64,000 bases of DNA from Morinoia aosen (Eukaryota; Arthropoda; Malacostraca; Amphipoda; Talitridae). Below, piece after piece: positions 47,801 to 59,303 of this stretch. Made by a program: the position numbers and the translations under genes. Below the pieces are notes generated by a model. That model was not told the origin of the DNA. It made no database searches and was given only the letters and a program-made list of their open reading frames with translations. Each line of letters opens with the position of its first letter. Position 1 is the first letter of the stretch. The stretch spans positions 47,717,842 to 47,781,841 of the forward strand of contig CM059569.1 in assembly GCA_030386875.1 (NCBI GenBank), in the 5' to 3' direction.

Positions 47801-48235
47801 GACAGTGTTAGCATCGACCGATTGAAGGCGGCTTATGTTTCCGCCCCTGACAACCTTTCCACCACCTCTCATGAGTCACAACCCAGGCTGCAAATTAGCC
47901 CCAGGTCAACACCTGTTGAGCCCACTGGTTTGCACTTGTCTGCCTTGGCTAGGACCCTTCCTCCCACTATGGAGTGCAATGAATTCGTCGTTCCCCTGAA
48001 TACCGTTCGAAGAACGCTGTCGGAACCTCGTAATTCGGGTGCTCCCAATTCGGTTGATGTTTCTGGTACTGTTGTTTCCCATCACGAAGATGCCACAGAT
48101 ACTCTTTCGTTGTCCCAGTTGGGAATCCTAACGTCAACTTTCACAGCCCCACAGCTTAACCCTTCTATTGTCCCCGAGCGCCGTAGCAGGTTTGGCAGAC
48201 TTAGTCGTCCGCCAGCCCGTTATGCGCAGACTTAG
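44783..48235 (+). CDS. pol: Pol polyprotein (protease, RT, RNase H, integrase) of Ty3/gypsy element
   Basis: An 1150-codon open frame, -1 relative to gag. It is probably made as a Gag-Pol fusion by frameshifting, so the ATG at 44783 is not expected to be the real start. Domains in order: aspartic protease with DTGSS (residues 53-57), reverse transcriptase with the YLDD box near 351-354, RNase H with VDASD near 503 and TDHKP further on, integrase with the HHCC zinc region (to about 735), catalytic D near 765, D near 822 and E near 858 in the expected spacing, and a GPY motif near 983. A Ser/Pro-rich tail of about 130 residues follows. No chromodomain or env. No internal stop or frameshift, so it is probably functional. 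Confidence 0.95.
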   Translation: MRVAKVSPIRTTLPKKREQRGVNASQTSAPNQPNSTRCLFLPDPATGFRFLIDTGSSVSLIPATDRDKKIQGIPNLRAANGTPILCYGTRTLMCSLNLKCTLKFEFIVADVDTPIIGADFLQKFALVVDLRNGCLYDSETRVQRPLSAVDMVNVTSSVSPNLDSTCPYQRVLLEFPSLFQPNVTVQNNTLTQHHISTSGPPVYAKVRRLPHDRLQEVKAEFTKMAAEGTIRISKSPWASPLLIVPKSNGELRICGDYRQLNAVTVPDRFPIPHLHDFTANLSGAKIFSTVDLKRAFHQIPMEESSIQKTAVCTPFGLYEYLRMPYGLRNAPQTFQRHMTEVLSDLPFLYCYLDDVLVASGTPEEHVHHLRELCKRLASHALLINPAKCVLGKKELTFLGHHISDKGIRPLPDKVEAIRNFPKPTTPRELRRFLGSVNFYHRFLRNCAATLAPLSSLIRAKKRGKSVLIEWNREAEEAFTKIKEELANATELAYPHPNAKLNLLVDASDLAVGAVLQQTVNNDTSPLAFFSRKLSPTEQRYSTFGRELLAIYLAIKHFRYTLEARQFTVFTDHKPLINAIRMPPDRHSPRESRHLSYIAQFTNDLRHIKGDENTVADCLSRVHNVVLNPLAPEFRPSVQMISLADIITEQKNDTEIQTLIESPSSSLKLSLREGVYCDADRPNRYFLPNKLRLSTIKHYHDLAHPGTDRPFRLIADRFVWPGMRRAIRAFVRNCPDCQASKVTRHNKAAIQPCAFSGGKFDAVNIDIVGPLPNSRGFSYLLTMIDRFSRWVEAVPIANITAETVARTFVETWISRFGVPLSITHDRGAQFTSTLWLEISKILGSTNISTTAFHPQSNGLIERVHRDLKASLRCLRCHDDWVDRLPVVLLTLRNLFRQDQKCTSSELLYGKSLRLPGDVIDPAYQIEDSPSRITDYAARLKRAMRELVYQPPRPPLPSESLDPFLKNCTHVYVRVDGVKTPLRRPYDGPYKVLKRTPKYFVIERGTKSDSVSIDRLKAAYVSAPDNLSTTSHESQPRLQISPRSTPVEPTGLHLSALARTLPPTMECNEFVVPLNTVRRTLSEPRNSGAPNSVDVSGTVVSHHEDATDTLSLSQLGILTSTFTAPQLNPSIVPERRSRFGRLSRPPARYAQT
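44825..44831 (+). promoter_or_regulatory. -1 ribosomal frameshift site A_AAA_AAC
   Basis: Within the gag/pol overlap the gag codons CCA AAA AAC create a perfect X_XXY_YYZ heptamer, A AAAAAC in phase. A slip of -1 here moves ribosomes into the open pol frame 19 nt before the gag stop codon. A downstream stimulatory structure was not worked out. Confidence 0.8.
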
Positions 48236-48369
48236 TGTGGTGAACTCTGATCTGTCAATCCTTCCCCATTTTTTTCTCTGTCAAGCTTTCTTTCGGGACT
48301 TTCCTTCGCAATTCTTTCGGGCATCTCTCAGGTAACAGCTTCACTGTTACCAGACCTTTCGGTCTCATC

Positions 48370-48384
48370 GGTAGGGGGAGTAGA
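48370..48384 (+). promoter_or_regulatory. polypurine tract before the 3' LTR
   Basis: GGTAGGGGGAGTAGA directly adjoins the TGTAGTGG start of the 3' LTR, the usual position of the plus-strand primer. Confidence 0.85.
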
Positions 48385-50961
48385 TGTAGTGGATTCTTCC
48401 AGCTCCTTACCAACCAAAAATTTACGAATTGGCAAAACTCCCATCTAAAAATCCAAGTATCCCATAATATTCATTCTCATTATTTTTGGAATAAGAAATT
48501 CACTCAACTTTATCCATAATCCATTAAAATTGTGCACTAAAAAAATACGTCTCTGTAGATGTCAGTTAAAATATTTAGAGACGCCCCATAGACTCACCGT
48601 GGCAACATTTGTCGTCACCTAACGCCCACTTTTTTAAAAATCACTGCTTGGTGTACATCTCGTTTTATCTCACTGGTGAGACTTCAATTGTTTTTTTTTT
48701 GTGTGTGTGCTGATCTACGGGTAACTATATATATTATATGTAATATGTCAATAATATTGTATTGTGTAAATATTAAGTAGGATTGCCTCAAATTACCAAT
48801 AGTGCTAAATGCTGTTGTAGGATTTCTTGCCCAGAAGTTGTGGTTCTCATAGTGCATTTTCCCTTGTGTATTGTTTTATACCCTATTTAGAGTGCTGGGC
48901 AAACAATTCATTCCTGGCCTTATAGAGTTTCTTAACATAGTTCATCCAAGAACCAATTCCTAGAAGTATCCTCAGAATTGACTAGAAGCAACTGGTTGGA
49001 TTAGCCAGGAGAATTATTCTCTTCAGGATGCATAGTAGCTATCTAGTTGCTGTCATTATTTTCAGAATAATGAAATTGTCAACTCACTATTAAATGTAAA
49101 GCCATTATCAGGGAAATTTCCCCTTTAAAACAATTTTTATATGCCAATAGTTGTTAAGGATATAGTGCTGAAGTTTTGCTCACATCTCAGTTGTCATGCT
49201 TTTGAGTGCTAGACAATTGGATAAATATTTCAGTATGTGCTTTGTAAATAGGGAACCTTACTTTAGTAAAAATTAGTTAGTAAGTTTCCAAAGTTCTAGT
49301 TCCAAAAATTGTCCTTAATTGAGTGACTCAGACTCCCAATTTTCCAGGCTCATAATTGATTTGTCATATGGATCATTGCCTTCACTGGGCTCACAGTGTT
49401 TCTTGAGCTGTAGTTAATTAATTATTAAATAAGGTATTTCCTTATTTAATATTTCCTTGTGCCGGGTGAATATGGTAAAAGTTGTCTTAATTTATGTGCT
49501 ACATAGGTTAGGTAGGTTTCAGAGTCTAATTGTGTCAAGCTTACGGATTCCCATTCCCGTATCGACTTGAAAGTAATTTAGCTAACTCAAAACAATTTAA
49601 ATAATTTATTTACAATTACCAATTTACTCAAGCACCTTAATAATTTCATCTGTATAAGCCAACTTCTAAATTTAAAGTTGTGCGGTTATTCCTAATATTT
49701 TGATCCTAGTAAATTTTGACTTAGAGCAATCTTATGTTCGTTAATACTCAATTGTAACAGCTTAAGAGTTTCACCAAACTCATGTTTAGATACCCATAGG
49801 ATAGTGGTAATGTTCTTAGCACTCCTTGTAATATATTAATTACACCCTGGATTATTAGGCGGCGAAAGCCTTGATTTTTTGATCAAGCCAAACTCCCTTA
49901 CGTTGCCTAGACAGTAATACTCTTTTATATCGTGGAATGATCTTGCACTCCATGTCGGAGGCAGTTTAAGATACGACGTGTCACTTCTAGTAGTACCCCG
50001 ACCATACTCGTGTGTAGAGAAATGGGGAATAATGGCACCTAAGGAAATTTCATGATTGTCCATTCGATGTACTTAATATTGCGACTGCCTCGGCCGTATT
50101 CGGGCGCCAGAATTACGACCGAGGTACCAGCATAGACTCCTCGATTCGAGGCAATTATGTAAATCGGCAGTCGCTCGCAGCCTGGCCTGTGTAGCGACTG
50201 TCTCTCCCTTGTTTTATCGTGCTTGTATAAGTAACCCAAGTCCTCTCTCCCGTACAGAAGAACCTACGAAGCGACACACAAACACCACCACCAACCCTCA
50301 ATTGTGACGTTCCTCAGAACCACTTGAGAACGTTCCCTTTGATTCATTCGGAACGTTCTCAGAACCACTTGAGACGTTCCTCAAAGTCATTTCAGCCAAA
50401 CGGCTAACAATCATAGCAATTCAGCCACAAGGCTCACAGGCAGAAACTCCTACGGGGACTGCCTCTTTCAAGATACCATAATTCAAACAATTATCACCGC
50501 ATCTGCGGATAGTTACACCAATAATTCAAACAATTATCACCGCATCTGCGGATAGTTACACCTACAATAAATTCTCGCCTGGATCCACAACGGATTCCCT
50601 CTAGCCACGACACTTGCTGGAGTGCGTCACCTCACTGGACCCGGATCTTCTTCCACAAGAAGGGGATCCTCCCCACAGCTGCTGTAGTCACGGCACTCAG
50701 AGTCAACTAAATAAAGCAAGGCGAGAAGTAGATGTCGTGTATCATTGCCCTACAGAGGTAATTCGTGCAAGTTTATAAAAATTAGGTGCCAGTAGAGCAC
50801 CCGAGTACCTACTCCTTCAGAGTTAAAAGGGCCAAGAAACATTCACGATTAACACGCAAAGAAATTGTATTTTTTGTGCCTAGCCATAGGCACAAGAATA
50901 CTGGTGACCCTGCCCAAAGTTCATAACGTAATTAATTCTCATCGCCAAAACCAGAACTTCA
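48385..50961 (+). repeat. 3' LTR of Ty3/gypsy element, 2577 bp
   Basis: Near-identical to 40868-43443, including the duplicated CCGCATCTGCGG segment and antisense ORFs. It ends CTTCA before the right target copy TATATC. Confidence 0.93.
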
Positions 50962-50967
50962 TATATC

Positions 50968-51385
50968 ACCTTCCAACCTCGACAACTTGCTTTTTTTTTA
51001 GCGTGGAATGATCATAAATGTCTGAACCCATAAATAGTGACTCATCCACACGTCACGGTTAAAATTCATATTCCGCCAGTCGCTAAAAATTAAACAGACT
51101 GTGAGCTTATCTAGAACCTCCACAAAACACACTCACTCACCCTGCCAACGTCATCGCTCGCCGGACCTCGCCTGTACGGATTTCCCATCTAAGAGAAGCT
51201 CTTCAGAAGTCAAGCTCTCCGTCAGTCCTCCCAGTCTCCTCCAATAAATATCCAAGCTGAGTCAATCCAAAGATTGTTGTCATTCCCCTCTCGTTTTCGT
51301 GATCTTAAACGTTTCTCGAGATTATTTGCGTTCGGTGGTTCGGTAACCTCGCACAGTCTACCCCGACCATCAATAAACGTAAAAT
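50968..51385. repeat. older LTR-like repeat, copy 2 (right part)
   Basis: Continues the repeat cut at 40867: CTGCCAACGTCATCGCTCGCC (51151), CATCTAAGAGAAG (51187), ATCCAAGCTGAGTC (51250) and a CCGACCATCAATAAACG end match 39170-39420 of copy 1. 51386-51860 is AT-rich with no feature I can name. Confidence 0.7.
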
Positions 51386-51869
51386 TCATGCAAATTGCAT
51401 TTATAAAACCGTAAGTTTTCATGAATGAAAAAACAGAAGAATTTCAGGCTCATTTATTTTAATTATTTACTATTGTTCCTTGTAGTGAACGCCTTCTGCC
51501 GCACTTCAGTCTAAATTTCATAAATTAATAAAACTACCTTCTAAAAATTAAATAAAGCTAACGCAATCATTATTACAATTTTAGATCACTATTGTCATTC
51601 AACATTACCCCGAAATCTTTTAAAATTTGACCAAAAATATTTAAACATTTTTCGAGCGTCAGCTCGCATCGCGTTTTCACGCAGAACCATTTGGCAAGTT
51701 CCGATAGACATTTTCAGGCAGAGGCGTCATTCTGGTATTCGATGCTCCTGTGTTAGTGTTTGGGCCCCAGATGGGGCAATTGTAAGTATCAAGTGTTTAT
51801 GTTAAGTGGTATTATGTCTAAACTTTCCTGTATTGTGCACGTAGTGAGAAAATTGACTTATTGTTCCAG

Positions 51870-53880
51870 TTTGCGAAATGCTTAGGAGCTTAATTAGAAG
51901 CAACTGGTTGGACTAACCAGGAGAATTATTCTCTTCAGCATGAGTAGTAGCTACCTAGTTACTGTCACTATTTTCAGATAATGAAATTGTCAATTCACTA
52001 TTTCATGTAAAGCCATTTTTAAGGGAAATTTTCCCTTTTGATGTTTCATATTTTTCATAAGCCAATATTTAAGATGGTGTTATTCTTATCAAATTATAAA
52101 TTTCCCCTTTTTATTTTTAATATTTTTCATAAGCCAATACTCAATATGGTGTTATTTGTATCAAGATTAGGATTTTCCCTTTTGTATCAAAAATAACTTC
52201 TTTAGCCAATATTCAATATGGTGTTATTTGTGTGATCAAGTTAGACTTGCATCAAATTATCAATTTATTTCTTTAATGTTTTTTTTTAATCAAAGCAATC
52301 AAATTATCATTCTCAATTTTTTGACAGCTGTATTTTGTCACAGCTGTATTTTCAATTAAGTAGGGTTTTGATATAATCACGTGGTTGTAGTTTTTATGTA
52401 CAGTCAACATAAAAAATCATTCTTAACAAATTTTATAGTCAACCTTTGTTGTGATGATAATCAGAACAAACCTTGTAAATACCAATAACTAAATACCTGA
52501 TTTTCCTCATAGAATCAGTATTTATACATTAAATATTATTGATGTTTTTTTTAGGCTAGTTAGATGGTAATTATTAAGCTGAATTGCCTCAACTTACCAT
52601 TGTCTTAAATGTTAGGTGAATACCAATAACTAAATACCTGATTTTCCTCATAGAATCAGTATTTATACATTAAATATTATTGATGTTTTTTTAGGTTTAG
52701 TTAGATGGTAATTGTATAATTCTTAGTCATTGTATATTGATTATTTCAGTTAGGAAGAACTGGGAACATGTGTTTTCTAGTTCAATGGCATTTAGCAGAT
52801 GCTGTAGATTTTTACCATTAGCTATTAATTAAGTGAGGCAGGATACTCAGTTCACTGCTTATGCCATCTTAGTTTCGCCAGGCAAAGTTTTGCCTGTGTG
52901 AATTACTAGTGTAGAATTTTTAGCTTCATGCCGTTAGAAATATTAGAATTAAAATCTGGCTCCGAGCAAATTGTCAGTGCTCCGAAGTTGCTCCCCACTT
53001 GCACTCCGGCGCCGGAGTGCTGGTGGGGGTCGTTTTTCGAAGAGACTCCTCGCTTTGAGGCGGCATGTTAATGCCAGATTGTTTGCAGCACAGCATGTGT
53101 TGATATGTGTTTTAATACCGTGTGCAATTTCACCCAGCGTCTTATTCCGTACAGGAAGCTACGAGACACTTTACATTCCACTGCCACGTCACCTACCTTT
53201 ACCTTGCCCGATCATATCAAAAGGGTAAAATAACCCGGTAGCCCGACTTGGCAAAATAACTGCCTCCTTCACTGTTGCCTTTTTCACTTCTAATAAACCC
53301 ACCATTACTGGACGGCAAGAGCAAGTATCCAATTCCTCCTCCACCTCACTCAGAATTGAGACATCATTGGTTACAGCTAACCCAACTGCTGCATAACCTG
53401 CAAGTCTATATTCAAACACCACTGGAGGAATTGCACCTACCGTCCTCACTTATCAGAGACGTTATTGCCGTCTCTAACCACTAGATACCATTGCACACGA
53501 CCTTCTCCACAATTACACTTCCGCATACCGACGCAGCTGTGAGCCTGTTGCAGTCCCTACTCAAGATCGGACGTCAACATCAGCGCACCTGGAAGACCCA
53601 ATCTGACAGCCTCCAATAAAAACCAGGCCAGAATTAAATAACCATATCTACTTTCTTATCCTTTCGATGGTCCAGTTCCGAGGTGAAAATTATAGTATTT
53701 TGTTTTTGATTAAAGACGCCGGAAAGATCGCGTCCGAACCCCTCACACTTAACTTCTCAGATGTCAGATGCCGTAAATCATTCAATTAGCAATTAAGTGT
53801 GCTTGTGAAAGCACTGGTGACCTCGCCATTGTAAAAGAACATCCTCTTTTGAAAACGATAAATTCCTTGATATTCAACCT
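51870..53880 (+). repeat. diverged relative of the gypsy LTR (old solo LTR)
   Basis: Shares with the 40868 LTR the blocks GAAGCAACTGGTTGGA / CCAGGAGAATTATTCTCTTC (51896; compare 41465), ATGAAATTGTCAA, GACTCCTCG (53043; compare 42617), the CCGTACAGAAG-type site and, at its end, CACTGGTGACCTCGCC (53812) matching ACTGGTGACCCTGCCC (43382). It also has internal duplications: AGCCAATA..CAATATGGTGTTATT about three times at 52060-52225, and a 90-bp direct repeat at about 52482 and 52623 starting ACCAATAACTAAATACCTGA. No internal coding region remains. Confidence 0.65.
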
Positions 53881-55847
53881 TTAAAAATCAAATTCAATTA
53901 GTCCCCCATAAGGGAGAACTTTATATCCTCTTATTGAACAGTTTGCATTTCTCAAGTTCTGACTCAATGCTCTTAATTTGTGACATTGCTATTTCATTCA
54001 TGAATTCAATTATTTACGGGGTTCATTAGAATATATTTGTATTTTACAAAAAGTTAATTTATTGTACTTTTTCTTCACATCTAATCGTGCATAAACTACA
54101 TGAAAACGATGTGATTCCCTTTTTCCCAAAGTTGGAATTCTCGCTATGTCTACAGTTCATCAATGAACAATGTAATGCATGCTCTAAGACAGTATTTAGA
54201 ATCTCTCTAAGACAAGCTTAAAAAGCATCCTTTTTTTATATAATTTCTCTATTATTTACGCTCAATATAATGAGATAAAAATCAGAAAAGGTTTTGTCAT
54301 AGTAATATGAAAAGTATGAAAAAATTTCATGCCACCATGATATTCCGTCATGAATTGGGTGGGGGTGGATGGTGTTGACAATCAACAAAACAGACGACGC
54401 CTTGAGAGATACCCATGACAGTAGAGTAGTAGAGCCAGGTATGTTAATGGATGATCCGGTTGATCCCTAAGTAAAAGTTGCGTGAAGCCCATGTTGAATT
54501 CGTGTGCAAGGGGTACTATTTGTGTGCGTATGTTTTATTTAAAACATAATTTTATTATCATTGATTGGGTAAGATAACGCCAATAAATTTGAACAAGGTT
54601 TTTATGATAAATTCAAGAATTTTAGGGCCAAAATCTCTTGCAAGGTACGCAAATCTGTATAGATAAGAGTAGGAAAGAGTTTATTACGTCGAATTTTTAT
54701 CATAATGGTAGATGTAGAAAAGTTTCATATACCATCTCTTTCTCTTAATCGCAAATTTATCTGCAATTTTTTTGTTATTCAGACAATCATTCTTCATGAA
54801 AAATTTTTTTGAGTGTAACTAGGTGAAAACGATGAATTACATTTTTTGTTTAAAATAATGTATTATTGTACTTACATTACATTTTTCTGTAGTATGACAT
54901 TGTAGCAGTTGTCAGTTTTTCAATTTCAGTCATCAGCAATTAAAAAATTCTAGGTAGGGTAATTCATGAAATATCGAACTGAACTGATTATCGAACAAAT
55001 TTGGAAATATGCGCGTAATAAATTTAGTAAGCATCCAAACTTGCTCAGTGCCAGTGATCTTACATCTAAAACTCCTATTTTAGTGATAAAAACTCATTTC
55101 TGTGAGCTGCAAACTGCTACCAGCGGTTGCGAACGCATTTTCTGTACGACCCTTACAAATTGGTCGAATTTTTTCACTCGAAAAATCTTACGCACCTCGG
55201 GGAAAATTGCGACGGTTTAATTGTTGTTCGGTCACCGTCAACCTCCCGTCATAACTAGAGAGTAGTGTTGTCATATGATGTTCTGTTGCTGTATTTTTTT
55301 CTTTTCCGACAAAAACTTGATAATTATTCCATGTTCGACATTCAGTTCCTTTTTCATGTCAGTATTAAATACTGAACAAAGGTGTTCGAATCAAAATTCC
55401 TTAAAAATCATGAATTTATGCCTCGAACAAGGCTTTTCGATTCTTAATTCTTTTAAATAACTGAATCGATCTATTGAACGCCTGTTTTATTTCATTAAAA
55501 TATTGTATTAACGCTTGATAATAACATTGAATAGTTGAAGATGGGAATTCTGGTGAGGGGCTACCAATCAGCTGCTGGTGTTCCAAGGCCCTCAAGATCA
55601 TCAATGATTTGTCTAGCTACATTTACTGATGATCAATCCCTTGCCAAGAAAATTGATGCAAGCATCAATTTTCAATCATCAATCGTAATTCATTGACGAG
55701 TGCTTTACACTCTACTCCAAAAAAGGTCACACAGGTTGATGATCACAATGATGGTTCAACAAACACTGCAAATGAAACATCGACATCATATTCAAATTTT
55801 GATAACTCTCCATTCAAATGCATCTTGAAAATAAGTAATGAGACAGT
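53881..55847. other. intergenic, no gene supported
   Basis: AT-rich. ORFs such as 54966-55220 (84 codons) resemble nothing I know and have no codon or splice context. 55380-55460 has several TTCGAA/TCGAAC motifs that recur at 56420-56470. Confidence 0.4.
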
Positions 55848-56131
55848 TATTTCAAACAAACAAAACAAACATCGGCATCTTTGGGATGCTTTATTTCCAA
55901 TCAAGCCTGATACAAATGATCTTGAGCATTGGTTTTTCAAATGTCTTATAACTAACACTATATATAGGACACCATGACGGTTCCCCCGTAAAGCCGGTAC
56001 CCATTTCCGACATCTGGGTCGAGTGGGGTATTGTGCTTGAGCTTTCCCTTATACCCAACGGGGAAAATCGCAGCGCCAGCGCCGGGATACGAACCCGCGA
56101 CTCCAACATACAAGTCCGATCCCTTAACCGC
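55848..56131 (-). repeat. tRNA-derived SINE, 5'-truncated
   Basis: Same family as 2501-2792 and 28007-28290. Box B is present (GGGATACGAACCC on the plus strand), but the first about 20 nt with box A are missing (homology stops at CCCTTAACCG near 56130), so it should be transcriptionally dead. The tail AACAAACAAAACAAACATCGG at 55852 is intact. Confidence 0.9.
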
Positions 56132-56239
56132 GAGCATTTCCAAGAAAATCCAGTGCACCAAAGAAAAAAAGAATGAAAGAAAAACGTTTATTTTCCAAGT
56201 GGCCACATGAAATACATGTCAACATATTGGGTTTTAAAA

Positions 56240-56430
56240 AGTTTCTTAATATAGGACGTCCTAAAACAAAAGTTCCATACGAGGAGTACTAATTGACAAA
56301 CCATCAGAGGTGTACAAATAGTTAATGGACAAAATATACGAGGCGTACTAATAGACAAACCATACGTGGCGTGCTAATAGTCTAACAAATGTTCCATACG
56401 AGGAGAACTAATTGACAAACCATCCTGTTC
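56240..56430. repeat. degenerate minisatellite
   Basis: Irregular units with CATACGAGGAGTACTAATTG, ACAAACCATC and variants (ATACGAGGCGTACTAATAG, ATACGTGGCGTGCTAATAG) at 56277-56424. GTTCCATACGAGGAG occurs at 56271 and 56391. Confidence 0.7.
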
Positions 56431-56942
56431 GAATCAAAATTCTTGTTCGATTCATGTTCGATATTGATGAAATTATGTTATTAAAGAATTCGATTTTTAG
56501 AACAATAAATAAATTCCAACAATCCACGTTGTCTTTAAAGCGCCATCACAGAACAAGAAAGCAACTGTTCAAGAATAATCTTGCGGCCCGCAACAGTTAT
56601 TCAGAGCAAAAGTTACCGATTTATGAAGGTTTTTTCTAGACACACGTGGTTTCTGTTCGATATTTGATGAATTACCCTATTCAAGTTTGCACAGAATTAA
56701 TTTTAATATTTTCTTAGGCCTTATAATTTTCTATTTTGAGGTAATGAAATGATTTAGATTTTATTTCAATTATCTGTGTAAATGTTGATGCTAGTACTCA
56801 AGTTTTAAAATACCTTTATAAAATTTTGTTTATAATCAGTATAGAATTTTAGCTGTTGGGTCTCCAAATCAAATGGTGCCTTCATCTTTCTCTTTGAAAC
56901 ACCTGTGTTGTAGTAGGGGCAGCTCAAACTGATAATATTTCG

Positions 56943-57165
56943 AAGTCATTAGTTTATAATTTACTATTTGTTGCTTATTTTCAATTTTTATTTTGCATTT
57001 TTTTAGTGTTTGAAATATAGAATACTGTACTTACGTAGGTTTTAAAGAATGAATATTTAGCAGTCATTAGTTTATAATTTACCATTTGTTGCTTATTTTT
57101 AATTTTTATTTTGCATTGTTTGGTGTTTGAAGTATAGAATACTGTACTTATGCAGGTTTTAAAGA
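56943..57165 (+). repeat. 117-bp tandem duplication spanning the splice acceptor and start-codon context of the coronin gene
   Basis: Two copies of TCATTAGTTTATAATTTACY...CTGTACTTAYGYAGGTTTTAAAGAATG with few changes. Copy 1 (56943-57060) and copy 2 (57061-57170) both contain a pyrimidine-poor AG|GTTTTAAAGAATG. Only copy 2 leads into the coronin ORF; in copy 1 the equivalent ATG (57049) opens ATG AAT ATT TAG, a three-codon ORF. Confidence 0.85.
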
Positions 57166-57325
57166 ATGGCGTGGCGCTTCAAAGTGAGCAAGTACAAGAA
57201 TGCTGTTGGCGTGGTCCCGAGAAAAGAAGACTGGCTCAGTGACATCAAAGTTGGCTCTCCTCAGTCATGTGGGAATCACATCAAAGCATCAGCTGCTTTT
57301 ATGGCCTTCAATGTTGAAAACAGAG
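57166..57325 (+). CDS. pod1: coronin-7/POD-1 like protein, exon 1 of visible CDS
   Basis: Starts MAWRFKVSKYKNAVGVVPRK and runs to NVEN, followed by a strong donor GAG|GTGAGT (phase 1). The start MAWRFK.SKYKNA...P and the stretch CGNHIKASAAFMAFNVE are hallmarks of coronin-7/POD-1, the long coronins with two WD40 beta-propellers. These proteins bind actin and, in flies, link actin and microtubules in growth cones. The lysine/arginine-rich N-terminus leads into blade 1. The frame is intact and joins exon 2 in phase. The protein should be about 1000 residues, so the window has roughly the first 300. Confidence 0.92.
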
Positions 57326-59151
57326 GTGAGTTTGATTTTTCTTGTTGCCAAAATGTTATGTTTTATAGGATGTCAATCTGAGTTTTGACTGAATGACTTG
57401 AGGTGAATCTGAGGATGCTTTCTTATGTAAAAAGCAATAAAATAAGTAATCTATTGGAACTAGAAGGTTAAATCTTTAGTAGGGCCTACTATAAAATTGG
57501 TTTTTGTGTTGCAGACTGATAAAAAAATATGATAAAGTATTATTTCAGTTCAATTGTAAAGTGCAGCTTGTATGTAAGTACAAATGGCTTAAGTCTCGCT
57601 GAGCGGCGAAGCCGCTCAGCGAGAATGAAAATATCGATTAAACTGGAATTTGATGCTGATTCCAAAAATGCAATTTGTTTTGACCGCTCTCGATTTTTTT
57701 GATTTTTTTTTTGGGAAAGGCGGCTAGCAACAACTGAGGTGGTGCCCAAAAAATGCCATGTCCGTACAGGTTGGGTGGAACCCGGCCCTATCCGGTACTC
57801 AGGTCTTCAAGGCACGGTCTGACCATGTTGGGTCGAGAATGGCAGAGTTCGGATCATGAGGTGGTGCAGGCCAAAGTATGCCAAGTCCGACCAGGTTGGG
57901 TCGAGAATGATAGAGTTCGGATCATGAGGTGGTGCAAGCCAAAGTATGCCAAGTCCGACCAGGTTGGGTTGAGAATGGCAGAGTTCGGATCATGAGGTGG
58001 TGCAGGCCAAAAAAAACATTAAAAATGTATAAAAATTTAAAATTCAAAAAAATTACCAAAAATCTATAAAATCGAGAGCGGTCAAAACAAATTGCAGATT
58101 CGGAATCAGCATCAAATTCCAGTTATAATCGATATTTTCATTTCCGTAAAACTTTGGCATAATCATTCTTGTTCCATAAAAATTTGGCCTAATCATTTAT
58201 CAGTAAGGGCTTTGTAGCACCTTTGTCAAAAATTCTCTCTGTGTGCGTGCTTTACTGTTGCCATTCATAATGTTTCCTAGCATGAACATATTTTTTCCAT
58301 TGTTCTTGCCTGAATTGTCTCTTGCATGATAACTGGACTTTGAAATACTTTTGACTTGAAATTTATCAGTCATCAAAAAGTTGTATTATTTACAACTGAT
58401 ACGTGTAATTACTGCATAGTAATTACTTTCATATCATCTTTATATATATTAAAGACATTAAGTTCTTGAAGAAATATTTTCCAAAAAAAAGTTTAAAAAC
58501 ATTCTGTATCTAGCAAAAAAGCTGTAAAGGCTTTAATTTGACTTGAAAATAGGATTATTCAGAATCTTTTTTGTGTTTGTTTTGGAATTAGATCAAACAA
58601 TAAAATTTTATGTGAATATTCATTGATAAATTCTTTGTAGCTAAAATTATACAGTGTATTGACATTTCTGATTTCAATGCCTTTTAATCAGAGTGACTTC
58701 TTCAAAATGTGAAATGATTTAGAAACAAATATATGCTCCACCCAATAAAATTGTTCCTCCAAACCTCTCTGGATTGGAATGTTCCACATTGTATGCAAGA
58801 TGCTTCTATTTAGCTTATCTTCAGAGCTTAAATTCTATGTGTATAGATTTGAATAACTGAAATGGAAATATTAGAAGGCTCGAAATGCTTCATGAGAAAT
58901 AAAAGATCAAATTGGTTGATTATAAGAAAGTTTTAGCCTCCCTAACCACAACAAAGATGCTCAAAGAGAGGAAAGATGAAAACTTCATAATCTGTGTTCT
59001 TACTGAAAGATTTAATTTTTCAGTCTCACATGGGTGATTTTATTTTTCAAATCTTTGTATGTGTTACACAAGTCTTGCTTTGCTTTTGTGCTGATTTGAA
59101 TTTAAGTCAAGTGATCCTGATGTCAGGATTTAATAGCAACTTTGTGCCTAG
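57326..59151 (+). other. coronin intron 1
   Basis: GTGAGT ... TGCCTAG, 1826 bp. It contains an inverted-repeat element with a perfect hairpin and 68-bp repeats (57594-58142). The rest is AT-rich, including (TA)-rich runs near 58440. No other gene. Confidence 0.85.
57593..58142. mobile_element. inverted-repeat element with terminal perfect hairpin and 68-bp tandem core
   Basis: TCTCGCTGAGCGGC-GAA-GCCGCTCAGCGAGA at 57594-57624 is a perfect 14-bp stem with a 3-nt loop. Directly inside it, an arm of about 78 bp (GAAAATATCGATTAAACTGG ... GACCGCTCTCGAT) is mirrored at 58070-58142. The core has about 3.5 units of 68 bp containing AGTTCGGATCATGAGGTGGT. It looks like a nonautonomous DNA element; the family is not recognised and no target duplication was fixed. 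Confidence 0.7.
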
Positions 59152-59303
59152 GTGGAGGCTCTCTGGGAGTGATGCCTCTTAGCAGCAAAGGCCGCTTTGA
59201 CCCCAACCAGCCGCTGCTGCATGCACACAGTGACCTCATCACGGACTTTGACTTCTCACCATTTGATGATGGCATGTTGGCCACAGGCTCAACTGATGCC
59301 TAT
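59152..59303 (+). CDS. pod1: coronin-7/POD-1 like protein, exon 2
   Basis: Acceptor TGCCTAG, donor TAT|GTGAGT, 152 nt, enters in phase 1 and leaves in phase 0. It encodes GGGSLGVMPLSSKGR, then HAHSDLITDFDFSPFDDGML and ATGSTDAY: the conserved coronin GG.L...PL stretch followed by a WD40 blade (H.D.I.DF.FSPFDD..LATGS.D). The next exon supplies VHVWHIPE, completing that blade. Confidence 0.92.

Larger units (their letters stand above)
40868..50961 (+). mobile_element. complete young Ty3/gypsy LTR retrotransposon (about 10.1 kb)
   Basis: Two 2.58-kb LTRs flank a 4.9-kb internal region with gag and pol in overlapping frames. Flanking target duplication is TATATC (40862-40867 and 50962-50967), if the LTR ends in CA; a 4-5 bp reading is also possible. 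A primer-binding candidate TGGTGACC lies immediately after the 5' LTR and a polypurine tract GGTAGGGGGAGTAGA immediately before the 3' LTR. No envelope-like ORF. The RT-integrase sequence is most like the CsRn1/Kabuki group of Ty3/gypsy as I recall it, which also uses a tRNA-Trp-type primer site. Both ORFs are intact by frame, so it may be recently active. Confidence 0.93.

Noticed and set aside
54966-55220. 84-codon ORF upstream of the coronin gene
   Set aside because: No similarity known to me, AT-biased composition, no repeat or splice context.
55693-55977. 94-codon ORF ending in the SINE
   Set aside because: Second half is antisense SINE sequence; no splice or homology support.
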